Source: CAWELS01 sp964468205
Lineage (GTDB): Bacteria; Acidobacteriota; Terriglobia; Bryobacterales; Bryobacteraceae
Reading direction: 5' to 3'
Length of the DNA: 64,000 nucleotides
NCBI GenBank assembly: GCA_964468205.1
Contig: CAYXVG010000034.1
Location: 11,570 to 75,569, forward strand
The translations under genes and the position numbers were made by a program. This document shows positions 1 to 8,000 of the stretch, one piece after another. The notes under the pieces were generated by a model. That model was not told the DNA's origin. It saw only the letters and a program-made list of their open reading frames with translations, and searched no databases. The stretch's first letter is position 1. Each line of letters opens with the position of its first letter.

Positions 1-2172
1 GGCCGCTTTGATCCGATCACAAAAGCGCTGATAGACATGTATCCTTTGCCGGTGGGGAGCTCACGCAACGTCACCCGGCCTTATAACGTGTCCCAGAACG
101 AGGACCAATACCTGGCGCGCGTAGACCACTATTTCACCTCAACGCATCAGATCGATGCCCGGTTCTTCTACAGTAATGAGGACAGTGTCCGCGACACCAA
201 CTCGCTGGCGAGCATTATTGGCAGGCCGCTTTTCGACAACTATCTGGTCAGCGTCAACGATACCTATACAGCGAGCGCAAACTTCCTGTTGACGACTTCC
301 TTCAGTTACACTTTGACAAAAAACAGGCTGTCTCCCGAGAGCCCTTTCACGTTGCATGAACTGGGTGCGACGTACCCGCTGGGGACCGAGGAGACTCCAA
401 GGGAAATCCGCCAGTTCCCGACTGGGTACACCCGATTCTTCTCCGGCGGCCTGTTGCAGATGGAGCCTCAAATCTACGAGGCGAAGGGGCACGTGTCATG
501 GCTGCTGAAGTCGCACACGCTCCAGTTCGGAGCCGACATTGAACGGTACGTCATGAATTCGTTTGATTTCTCTGCTGGGTCGGGGCAGTTTTGGTACAAC
601 GGAAATCGAACTACCTCGCCGGACATAAAGCAGTCTGGGCTGCCCATGGCTGACTTCATTCTTGGTCGTCCGAACCGCTTTATGCAAAGAGGCGGCAGTT
701 ACCAAAGATTTCGCGAGAGCAAGTTTCATTTCTGGGTAAACGACAGTTGGAAAATCCATTCACGTCTGACTCTCAACCTGGGTCTTCGCTACGAACCCTG
801 GCTGCCCTTCACCGATCTGAATGCGCCGTTCACTGGCCTCGCCCCAGGGGTGCAGTCCACTGAATTACCCAATGCGCCCACAGGGCTGATATTTGCGGGA
901 GCCGGCATCTCGGACTTGCCCAACCGTGGCAAGATTTTTGCCAATGATCTGAATAACCTTGCGCCACGCTTCGGATTTGCATGGGACGTCTTGGGTGACA
1001 GCACAACGATCATCCGCGGAGGCTACGGTGTCTTTTACCGGTCTCCTCCCTTCAACGTGCTGCGTGACAACCTCCAGAAAATGCCGTACTCCGGATTGCA
1101 GGTAGATGTCTTCGATCCTCCGGGTGTCGCGGACCCGTGGACGGATACGCCAGGAGGAAGCCCGTTTCCCTTCGAAGCAACGCCGGTCAGTGAGTTGAAG
1201 CAGTTTGAGTTCATGCGCCCCGTGAGCACTGCCGCAATGGATCTGACTGCCCGTTCCAGCTATGTCCAGAGCTGGAACTTCACTATCGAACGTGAGTTGG
1301 TCAGAGGTAGCTCTCTCTCCGTTGGATATGTGGGGAGTCACGGCTTGAAACAACTGGTCCACGGCGAGGGGAATCCAGGTATATATGGTCCTGGAGCAAC
1401 AACTGGGAACATAAACAGCCGCCGGGTTCTCGAGGGCATCGCCAGTGTGGGGCTCGTTACCACCGCTTTTGGAGACAGCCGCTACGATTCTTTGCAAGTG
1501 CGCCTTACGCGCCGCAGCCCGACTGGCTTGAACGTCATCGCCAGCTATGTCTTCGGCAAGGCGATAGACATAGCGAGTTATTCATCCATCGGCACCGGAA
1601 ATGGGCCTCGTGATCCGTTCAACTATTTGCTGGACCGTGGCCCCGTCAACGGTGACATCGCGCATGACTTGACCGTTTCGCTGAACTATCCCATACCGCG
1701 TTTGACTACAAAGCGCGGGTTTGTCGGGGCGGTTGTCAACAATTGGCAACTTAACAGCATCATCAGCGCCCGCAGCGGTTCGGCGTTCAGCGTCACCGCC
1801 GGAAGAGACCGCTCGCTTACAGGCGTGAATCGGGATCATGCGGATCTGATCGGCGACCCGAAACTGGAGAATTGGACGATCAATGAATATTTCAATAGGG
1901 ATGCGTTCGCCCTGCCCGCCCTCGGGACGGTGGGAACCGCTGGTCGAAATTTCCTGAGGGGACCGGCCCGATGGGGGGTAGACCTATCCGTATTCAAGGA
2001 CATTCCGATCACGGAAGCGTTGCGGGCGCAACTCCGCGGAGAAGCGTTCAATGCGTTCAATCGTACGCAGTTCGGGGGACCGGTGTCTAACCTGAACAGC
2101 GGAAACTTCGGTAGGATCCTTTCAACCGGCGACCCCAGGGTCATCCAGCTCGCCCTGAAGCTGATGTTTTGA
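1..2172 (+). CDS. TonB-dependent receptor, Oar-like (5' end missing)
   Basis: The reading frame is open from base 1, so the N-terminus (signal peptide, carboxypeptidase-regulatory-like domain and plug) lies outside the window; about 723 residues of the outer-membrane beta barrel remain. Alternating amphipathic strands such as LTLNLGLRYEPWLPF and the terminal block with LRGEAFNAFNRTQFG followed by IQLALKLMF are typical of the Oar/TonB-receptor barrels that are greatly expanded in Acidobacteriota. The protein ends in Phe, as outer-membrane barrels usually do. It would bind an oligosaccharide or similar ligand at the cell surface and pass it to the periplasm. It sits 100 bases upstream of the exported sugar-oxidising genes on the same strand, which fits a role as their importer; substrate is not deducible. 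Confidence 0.9.
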   Translation, partial: GRFDPITKALIDMYPLPVGSSRNVTRPYNVSQNEDQYLARVDHYFTSTHQIDARFFYSNEDSVRDTNSLASIIGRPLFDNYLVSVNDTYTASANFLLTTSFSYTLTKNRLSPESPFTLHELGATYPLGTEETPREIRQFPTGYTRFFSGGLLQMEPQIYEAKGHVSWLLKSHTLQFGADIERYVMNSFDFSAGSGQFWYNGNRTTSPDIKQSGLPMADFILGRPNRFMQRGGSYQRFRESKFHFWVNDSWKIHSRLTLNLGLRYEPWLPFTDLNAPFTGLAPGVQSTELPNAPTGLIFAGAGISDLPNRGKIFANDLNNLAPRFGFAWDVLGDSTTIIRGGYGVFYRSPPFNVLRDNLQKMPYSGLQVDVFDPPGVADPWTDTPGGSPFPFEATPVSELKQFEFMRPVSTAAMDLTARSSYVQSWNFTIERELVRGSSLSVGYVGSHGLKQLVHGEGNPGIYGPGATTGNINSRRVLEGIASVGLVTTAFGDSRYDSLQVRLTRRSPTGLNVIASYVFGKAIDIASYSSIGTGNGPRDPFNYLLDRGPVNGDIAHDLTVSLNYPIPRLTTKRGFVGAVVNNWQLNSIISARSGSAFSVTAGRDRSLTGVNRDHADLIGDPKLENWTINEYFNRDAFALPALGTVGTAGRNFLRGPARWGVDLSVFKDIPITEALRAQLRGEAFNAFNRTQFGGPVSNLNSGNFGRILSTGDPRVIQLALKLMF

Positions 2173-2272
2173 CGCCACCCGAGATGCCGGCGCGGACCAG
2201 GAACTGGCCTAATAATAGGCAGAAACTGACCGCGCCGGCGCTTACTCAGCAAACCAGAAGAGGAGACAACCA

Positions 2273-3424
2273 GTGTCCAGCAAACTAACTCGCCGGTCCG
2301 TCCTGCTTTCTGCCGCCGCACCATTAGCCGCGGCGCAGACGGACAAGAAGATCCGCGTCGCGTTCATCGGCACGGGGCACCGCACCTGGATCCACATCCC
2401 GGTGATGAAGGAGATCCAGGACTTCGAGATCGTCGCCCTTGCCGACCCGACTCCCGAATTCCTCGACCGCGCCGCCACGCTCGCGGGCGGTCAAACAGCC
2501 CTCTACTCGGACTACCGCAAGATGCTCTCCGAGCGAGACGATCTCGACGCCGTCGTGATCGTCACGCCGGATTCTCTCCACGCCAGAGTGACCGCGGACG
2601 CCTTTGCGCATGGCCTGCATGTACTCTGCGAGAAGCCGATGGCGACGTCAATCGAAGATGCCAACCGGATGATCGAGGCGGCAAACAAATCGGGCAAGGT
2701 TCTCCAGATTGGCCACCAAATGCGATTCCGCGGTGTGTTCGCCCAACTTGCAGAGCAGGTTCGGAACGGGGCAATCGGGCCGGTCGAGTTTGTCACCGGT
2801 TACTTGCACCGCGGCGACTGGAACCCGAGGAGTTGGAAGGTCCCCCATCCGGAAACAGGCAAGCCGACCGTCTGGCGGTTTCTGCGTGAGTGGACCGGAA
2901 GCAGCATGCTGGAGGACGGCGTACACGAGTTGGACATTCTCCAATGGGTGATCAACTCTCCCGTGGCCCGCGTTTATGCCAGCGGCGGCAATGCAGTGTT
3001 CAGGGACCGCGAAACCATTGACCATGCCGCCGTTGTCGTTGATTACGAAAACGGAACGCGGATGAACTTCGGCTTCTGCCTGCTCGCGAAGGGACAGCGG
3101 CTGGAGCAGATCCTCGTTGCCGGCGCGGACGGTCACCTCGTGACGGAAGCCAGCCGGCTCACCATTAAGAAGAACTCCGCCAACCGCCCCGTGACGATCG
3201 ACACGGCGGCCGAAGAGGCCGCCGGCGGCGTGGCAAATCCGGCCGGAGTCGTCGGAAAGGCCGCTGAACAGGCGCAACTCCAGGCGTTCGCCGATAGTGT
3301 TAAGTATGGGCGAGTGCCGTTAGTGGACGGTGAGGCGGGGAAAAACGCGATCCTGATTCCGCTGATGGCACAGAAGTCGATTGATGAAGGCCGGATCGTG
3401 ACGCGGAAGGAGTTTCCGGCTTGA
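2273..3424 (+). CDS. Exported Gfo/Idh/MocA family oxidoreductase
   Basis: GTG start chosen because AGGAGA lies about 7 bases upstream. The N-terminus (KLTRRSVLLSAAAPLAAAQ) is a short twin-arginine signal, so the folded, NAD(P)-loaded enzyme is probably exported. The Rossmann domain begins with VAFIGTGHRTW near residue 28; the EKP motif (CEKPMA) and a downstream EDGVHELDILQW helix with the family His are present. Length (383 aa) is normal for the family. Members oxidise or epimerise sugars and glycosides, commonly at C3. It is the first of two Gfo/Idh genes followed by a TIM-barrel isomerase/lyase and DUF1080, the arrangement of the 3-keto-glycoside pathway. Exact substrate unknown. Confidence 0.9.
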   Translation: MSSKLTRRSVLLSAAAPLAAAQTDKKIRVAFIGTGHRTWIHIPVMKEIQDFEIVALADPTPEFLDRAATLAGGQTALYSDYRKMLSERDDLDAVVIVTPDSLHARVTADAFAHGLHVLCEKPMATSIEDANRMIEAANKSGKVLQIGHQMRFRGVFAQLAEQVRNGAIGPVEFVTGYLHRGDWNPRSWKVPHPETGKPTVWRFLREWTGSSMLEDGVHELDILQWVINSPVARVYASGGNAVFRDRETIDHAAVVVDYENGTRMNFGFCLLAKGQRLEQILVAGADGHLVTEASRLTIKKNSANRPVTIDTAAEEAAGGVANPAGVVGKAAEQAQLQAFADSVKYGRVPLVDGEAGKNAILIPLMAQKSIDEGRIVTRKEFPA

Positions 3425-3453
3425 ACAGCGAACACGGTCCGCATATTCTAACA

Positions 3454-3481
3454 TTTGCAAATATATTATATATGATATAAT
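3454..3481 (+). promoter_or_regulatory. AT-rich promoter with 17-bp palindrome
   Basis: In an otherwise GC-rich sequence, this short AT island precedes the second Gfo/Idh gene. A TTTGCA box (3454-3459) and a perfect TATAAT (3476-3481) are 16 bases apart, a plausible sigma-70 promoter. ATTATA (3465-3470) and TATAAT (3476-3481) form an inverted repeat with a 5-base spacer over the -10, a likely operator. The 10-mer TATATGATAT inside it recurs in front of the sulfatase at 18788. The GntR/FCD regulator encoded at 9274 is the obvious candidate binder, but that is inference. Confidence 0.5.
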
Positions 3482-3534
3482 TATTTTGGTTCCGGTCTCC
3501 TCCGGCGGCCGGGCCGGATAGGAGTACTTGCCTT

Positions 3535-4755
3535 ATGAGCGACAGACCACTTACTCGCCGTTCTTTCCTTGAGCGAAACATGATTGCGCCGGCGGGCGCC
3601 GGCTTGGCCGGGATGGCGCTGCATGGCGCCGCGCCGGCGCCGCAGCAATCGATCATTCCGACTCAACTGGAACCGGGAGAGAAACTGCGAATCGGGATCC
3701 TTGGTTGTGGCAACCGCAGCAAATCGCACATAGCCGCCGCTAATCACTATGCGGAGCAGATCGAGATTGCGGCTCTGTGTGACATCCTTCCGGAGATGTT
3801 GGAAGAGAAACGGCAGCTCGTGAAGAGCGGGCGTCCGACTCTCTACAAGGACTACCAGGAAATGCTCAAGGACGATGACCTCGACGCCGTCGTTATCGTC
3901 CTGCCCAACACCCTCCACCGTGAGGGCGCCGTAGCCGCGCTGGACGCCGGCAAGCACGTGCTTTGCGAGAAGCCTCTGACGATTGATGTCGCGGACACCC
4001 AGGAGATTATCAAAGCCGTCGACCGCAACCGGAAGGTGCTGCAGGTCGGCACGCAGCGGCGTCATTCTCCGGGCTACCAGGCGCTGGCGGAGAAGGTCCA
4101 CGACGGACTCATCGGAAATGTCCTTTACGGCTGGAACCAGACCTTCCGCGCGGATTGGCGCAAGATCTATCCGGATCCGGAGAAGGACTCGCGTCTCAAC
4201 TGGCGCATGAAGCAGTCCGAGGGCGGTTCCGTTGTGTACGAGATGGGTATCCACCTCATAGACCTCTTCAACTGGCTGATAGACAGTGACGTCGCAGAGG
4301 TCACCTGCATGGGCGGAACACACAACAAACGCCTGCAGAAGCGGGACTCTTGGGACCACGCGGGACTGGTCGTGCGGTACACGAACGGTGCGCTGATGAC
4401 GTACGGGGGAAACCTGTATTCCTGCGGCGGTCCAGGGCCGAACATCCTCTTCGGCGACGGCGCAACGCTCGAACTCGGCAACCGCGACGATGATAATGCA
4501 CTTATTCGCAAGCGCCCCTACTGGCGGCCGCATAACACCGTGGAGTCTCCCGACAGCGGCTCCGAGGAGATTCAGCTTCCGTCGAGCAATCTCGACACGA
4601 CATTTCTTCAACTCGCATATTTCCGGGAATCGGTACAGGGCAAGGAGCCCGTATTCCCGTCAGCGCGGGATCACCTGGCGGCCATTCAGATCGCTCGCGG
4701 GTCCCAGTTGTCGGCCTCGGAACGCCGGCACGTCAGGGCGCCGGAGATTCCGTAA
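3535..4755 (+). CDS. Exported Gfo/Idh/MocA family oxidoreductase (second copy)
   Basis: The N-terminus PLTRRSFLERNMIAPAGAG is a clear Tat signal ending near residue 35. The nucleotide-binding loop GILGCGNRSKSH is near residue 55, the EKP motif is CEKPLT, and the C-terminal domain carries EMGIHLIDLFNW with the conserved His. 406 aa is typical of the exported Gfo/Idh clade. It is only moderately similar to its neighbour at 2273, so the two probably handle different anomers, positions or steps rather than being a recent duplication. The stop codon overlaps the next start (TAATG), implying translational coupling with the TIM-barrel gene. It has its own AT-rich promoter. Confidence 0.9.
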   Translation: MSDRPLTRRSFLERNMIAPAGAGLAGMALHGAAPAPQQSIIPTQLEPGEKLRIGILGCGNRSKSHIAAANHYAEQIEIAALCDILPEMLEEKRQLVKSGRPTLYKDYQEMLKDDDLDAVVIVLPNTLHREGAVAALDAGKHVLCEKPLTIDVADTQEIIKAVDRNRKVLQVGTQRRHSPGYQALAEKVHDGLIGNVLYGWNQTFRADWRKIYPDPEKDSRLNWRMKQSEGGSVVYEMGIHLIDLFNWLIDSDVAEVTCMGGTHNKRLQKRDSWDHAGLVVRYTNGALMTYGGNLYSCGGPGPNILFGDGATLELGNRDDDNALIRKRPYWRPHNTVESPDSGSEEIQLPSSNLDTTFLQLAYFRESVQGKEPVFPSARDHLAAIQIARGSQLSASERRHVRAPEIP

Positions 4756-5678
4756 TGCGCTCCGCAGGATGCAAGAGTGATGCGCTGCGTGGACATGCGA
4801 CACGCCGCGGATTCCTCGGAGCGGCGGCGTTCGCCGCCCCGGCCGCGGCGGCGGTTCAGGCCAATAGCCGTGGCGGAGAGGGGCAGCGCATCCCGCTCAA
4901 GATCGGCCACCGGGCGGCCAGCATGGACATGGTCGGAAATTTTGACGTCTTCAAGCTGGCCAGAAGGATCCCGGGATTGCTGGGCGTGGAGCTTCAGGTC
5001 ACTGCGGGAAACCCGAACTTGCACGACTGGGACGCCCTGCGGCGCTACAAGAGTGAGGCCAGCCGCTGGGGGATCATGATCCCTTCGCTGGCCGGACTGT
5101 GGGAGCGAGGCGTTTCGATCCTCCATTCGCCCGCGGCGGGAATCAATTTAATGCAGGCGATTCGCGCCGCCGAGTTCCTCGGATCGAGTGTCATTCTGGC
5201 GGCGTTCTTCCGGGACAACGCTCCCGACATGAATGACGAGTCGTCTTACGGCCCGGTCGTCGATCTTCTGAAGGCGGGAGCGCCAAAGGCCGCCGAAGCT
5301 GGCGTGATCATCGGTCTCGAGAACTCCCTCAGCCCCGCGGATAACAAGAAACTCGTCGATTTGGTGAGCCACCCCAACGTGAAGGTCTACTACGACCTGT
5401 TCAACATGGCGAACTACGGCCACCGGGCGGAGGCCATCCCGGGAGTTACCTTGCTGGGCAAGGAGCGAATCTGCCAGGTGCATGTGAAGAACGGCGAGAA
5501 GCTGCTTTCCGAACCGGGGCCCATCGATTGGGAGAAGGCCTTCGATGCGCTCAATAGCATCGGCTATGACGGGTGGTATGTCTTCGAGTCGCAGCACAGC
5601 AGCCAGCAGAATGTCATCGAAGCCACCGGGAAGAATATCGAGTTTTTGCGGCAACATTGCCGGATGCCGGAGGCGTAG
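4755..5678 (+). CDS. Exported sugar isomerase/epimerase-type TIM-barrel protein
   Basis: Xylose-isomerase-like (AP_endonuc_2) TIM barrel of 307 aa. The N-terminus contains ATRRGFLGAAAFAAPAAAA, a Tat-type leader. Metal-ligand positions expected for the fold are visible: the Glu of IGLENSLSP, the Asp of VYYDLFNMANYG, the His of QVHVKNGE and the terminal Glu of WYVFESQHS. Family members isomerise hydroxypyruvate or ketoses, epimerise keto-sugars, or act as lyases on 3-keto-glycosides. The start overlaps the stop of the Gfo/Idh gene, so the two are made together and probably act in sequence in the periplasm: oxidation, then isomerisation or elimination. Confidence 0.85.
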   Translation: MRSAGCKSDALRGHATRRGFLGAAAFAAPAAAAVQANSRGGEGQRIPLKIGHRAASMDMVGNFDVFKLARRIPGLLGVELQVTAGNPNLHDWDALRRYKSEASRWGIMIPSLAGLWERGVSILHSPAAGINLMQAIRAAEFLGSSVILAAFFRDNAPDMNDESSYGPVVDLLKAGAPKAAEAGVIIGLENSLSPADNKKLVDLVSHPNVKVYYDLFNMANYGHRAEAIPGVTLLGKERICQVHVKNGEKLLSEPGPIDWEKAFDALNSIGYDGWYVFESQHSSQQNVIEATGKNIEFLRQHCRMPEA

Positions 5679-5713
5679 TTTTGCTAGACACGGTCCGGAA
5701 GGAGGTTAACGGA

Positions 5714-6493
5714 ATGAAAGAGAAACGAAGAGTCCCCGCCATGGGGCGGCCGGTTCTCGCGGCCTTTTTGCTGGCGCCACTTTTTCTTTGCGCCGCTTCA
5801 GCCGAGTTGAACTTACCGGAGGATCCGGATGCCGCGCGGGCGAAGCTGATCGCCGCGGGATTCAAGCCGATCTTCGACGGAAAGACGTTTAACGGTTGGG
5901 ATGTGAAGGAAGGTCACGAGGGCCATTGGGTGGCGCGAGACGGAATCATCGACTACGACGGCAAGGCGGAGTCGAAGGCTCGTCCCGACAAGGATCTGTG
6001 GACCAGGGAAGAGTTCAAAGACTTCACACTGCACGTCGAGTGGCGATTCCCTGGAAAGCCCACCATGAAGCCGCATCCCATTGTCCTGCCGAACGGCGAC
6101 TTCGATCTTGACGAGAACGGGAAGCGGAAAACGGTGATGCGTCTCGACGCCGGGGACAGTGGCATCTATGTGCGCGGCTCGATGGACGCGCAGATCAACA
6201 TTTGGAGCCAGTGGCTTGGGTCCGGTGAGATTAATGTCTATCGCAAGAACAAATCCCTGCCGGACGAGCTGCGGAAACGGTACTTCCCAACCAAACGCGC
6301 GGACAAGCCTTTCGGAGAATGGAACCGATTTCTCATCACGATGCGGGGTGACCGGATGACGGTGGTTCTGAACGGAGAGACGGTGCTCGACAGCGTGCCC
6401 CTGCCCGGCGTGCCGGCCAAGGGAGCGGTGGGGCTGCAGCATCATGGAGACCCGGTTCAATTCCGCAACCTGTTCATCAAGACATTGGACTAG
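5714..6493 (+). CDS. Secreted DUF1080 (3-keto-disaccharide hydrolase-type) protein
   Basis: ATG at 5714 chosen because AAGGAGG lies 9-10 bases upstream; a longer frame starting at 5573 would run through the previous gene. A Sec signal (PVLAAFLLAPLFLCAASA) covers about residues 13-31. The remainder is one DUF1080 concanavalin-like sandwich (LIAAGFKPIFDGKTFNGWD onward, with the charged DSGIYVRG block). DUF1080 proteins include enzymes that hydrolyse or eliminate across the glycosidic bond of 3-keto-glycosides. Its position directly behind two Gfo/Idh and one TIM-barrel gene supports that role here. Confidence 0.85.
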   Translation: MKEKRRVPAMGRPVLAAFLLAPLFLCAASAELNLPEDPDAARAKLIAAGFKPIFDGKTFNGWDVKEGHEGHWVARDGIIDYDGKAESKARPDKDLWTREEFKDFTLHVEWRFPGKPTMKPHPIVLPNGDFDLDENGKRKTVMRLDAGDSGIYVRGSMDAQINIWSQWLGSGEINVYRKNKSLPDELRKRYFPTKRADKPFGEWNRFLITMRGDRMTVVLNGETVLDSVPLPGVPAKGAVGLQHHGDPVQFRNLFIKTLD

Positions 6494-6526
6494 CGAACAC
6501 CAAAAGAGAAGTTTCGGGAGACAAAG

Positions 6527-6805
6527 ATGATTCATTTCATTGCACACGGCAAGGATGACAACGTGGGCGTCGCGGTTGTCGATCTCGAAAGCGGCCAACA
6601 AGCCACGGGCTGGAACATGGAGACCGACGAGACGCTGCAGGCGCTCGCCCGGCAACCTGTTCCGCTTGGCCACAAGATCGCACTGGCGCGGATCGGAGCG
6701 GGCGAGAAGGTGATCAAGTACAACGTGCCGATCGGCAACGCCGCCCAGGAAATCACCGAAGGCGCGCACGTGCACACACACAATCTGAAGACGGCGAGGT
6801 GGTAA
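6527..6805 (+). CDS. UxaA/SuyA-type SAF-domain small subunit
   Basis: A 92-residue stand-alone SAF domain. Visible family features are the DNVGVAVVDL strand, the PLGHKIALARI turn, EKVIKYNVPIG and the C-terminal HVHTHNLKTARW. In one-chain altronate and galactarate dehydratases this domain is the N-terminal part; as a separate subunit of about 90 aa it is typical of (2R)-sulfolactate sulfo-lyase SuyA and of split UxaA enzymes. The next gene supplies the large subunit, overlapping or nearly abutting. Substrate could be altronate-like sugar acids or sulfolactate; sequence alone does not decide. Confidence 0.8.
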   Translation: MIHFIAHGKDDNVGVAVVDLESGQQATGWNMETDETLQALARQPVPLGHKIALARIGAGEKVIKYNVPIGNAAQEITEGAHVHTHNLKTARW

Positions 6806-6807
6806 CA

Positions 6808-7968
6808 GTGAGAGCCCAGAAATTCTTTGGATACAGACGCGAAAACGGACGGGTTGGAGTCCGCAACCATGTAGTCATCCTTCCGGTTGACGACATCTCG
6901 AACGCTTGCGCCGAGGCGGCGGCCAACAACATAAAGGGAACGCTGGCGCTGCCGCACGCTTATGGGCGGCTGCAGTTCGGCGAGGATTTGGAACTCTTCT
7001 TCCGCACCATGATCGGGACCGGCGCGAATCCCAACGTCGCGGCTTGCCTGGTAGTCGGCATTGAACCGGAATGGACCAACCGGATTGTGGAGGGAATTGC
7101 ACAAACCGGGAAGCCCGTCGAGGGCTTTTCGATCGAGCGCCAGGGCGATCTGAAAACGATCGAAGCTGTATCTCGCCGCGCCCAGCAGTTGCTGCAATCG
7201 GCGAGCGAGCTGCGCCGCGAGGAGTGTGACGTGAAAGAGTTGTACGTCTCGGCGAAATGCGGGGAGTCCGACACAACCACCGGTCTTGCATCCTGTCCGA
7301 CGGTCGGCAGCGTATTTGACGGCCTGGACGAGATCGGGGCGACAACCAGCTTTGGCGAGACCTCCGAGTTGACCGGCGCCGAAGACATCTGCGCCTCGCG
7401 GGCGGCGACACCCGAGGCCGGCGAAGAGTTCATGCGAATCTTCAAAGCCTATAACCAGTTCATCATGGAGCAGGGCGTCGACCTGTTGGGCTCGCAGCCG
7501 ACGAAGGGCAACATCCGCGGCGGCCTGACAACCATCGAGGAGAAGGCGCTCGGCAACCTGCAGAAGATCGGGAAGAAGTGCCGCTTTGTTGGCTGCCTGG
7601 AACCGGCCGAGGCGCCGCGGGGGCCGGGTCTCTGGTACATGGACACCTCGTCGGCGGCGGCGGAAGCGGTTACTCTGTGGGCCGCATCCGGAGCGGTGGT
7701 TCACCTTTTCCCGACCGGTCAGGGCAACATCATCGGCAACCCGATCGAGCCTGTCATCAAGCTATCCGGCAACCCGCTCACAGTGGCGACCATGAGCGAG
7801 CATGTCGACGTGGATGTATCGGGTCTGATTCAGCGCGAATATGCGCTCGAGGAAGCCGGCGACCGGCTGTGGGACATGATGATTCGCGTGGCGAATGGCC
7901 GCTTGACTTGTGCCGAAGCGCTCGGCCACCGCGAATTCGTTCTCACCAAACTCTACCGGAGCGCTTGA
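6808..7968 (+). CDS. UxaA/SuyB-type large subunit (altronate dehydratase family)
   Basis: About 386 residues of the UxaA C-terminal domain, opening with KFFGYRRENGRVGVRN. Conserved Cys/Glu-containing blocks (SAKCGESDTTTGLAS, RFVGCLEPAEAPRGPG) and LFPTGQGNIIGNPIEPV match the iron-dependent dehydratase/lyase family. Two GTG starts are possible: 6799 would overlap the small subunit by 7 bases; 6808 has AGGTGG 5 bases upstream and is preferred. The enzyme would act with the SAF subunit in the cytoplasm to remove water, or sulfite in the SuyAB case, from a 2-hydroxyacid. Length agrees with SuyB (about 390 aa) and with split UxaA. Confidence 0.8.
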   Translation: MRAQKFFGYRRENGRVGVRNHVVILPVDDISNACAEAAANNIKGTLALPHAYGRLQFGEDLELFFRTMIGTGANPNVAACLVVGIEPEWTNRIVEGIAQTGKPVEGFSIERQGDLKTIEAVSRRAQQLLQSASELRREECDVKELYVSAKCGESDTTTGLASCPTVGSVFDGLDEIGATTSFGETSELTGAEDICASRAATPEAGEEFMRIFKAYNQFIMEQGVDLLGSQPTKGNIRGGLTTIEEKALGNLQKIGKKCRFVGCLEPAEAPRGPGLWYMDTSSAAAEAVTLWAASGAVVHLFPTGQGNIIGNPIEPVIKLSGNPLTVATMSEHVDVDVSGLIQREYALEEAGDRLWDMMIRVANGRLTCAEALGHREFVLTKLYRSA

Positions 7969-8000
7969 GTTTGGTGGGGATTCCAAAGGACCGCGAGAGT

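Noticed and set aside
3481..4611. 376-residue minus-strand frame opposite the second Gfo/Idh gene
   Set aside because: Antisense to a clear gene with Tat signal and EKP motif; no supporting motif or ribosome site.
6532..7704. 390-residue minus-strand frame opposite the UxaA/SuyB gene
   Set aside because: Shadow of a recognised gene; amino-acid composition is Arg/Ala-biased and no domain is seen.
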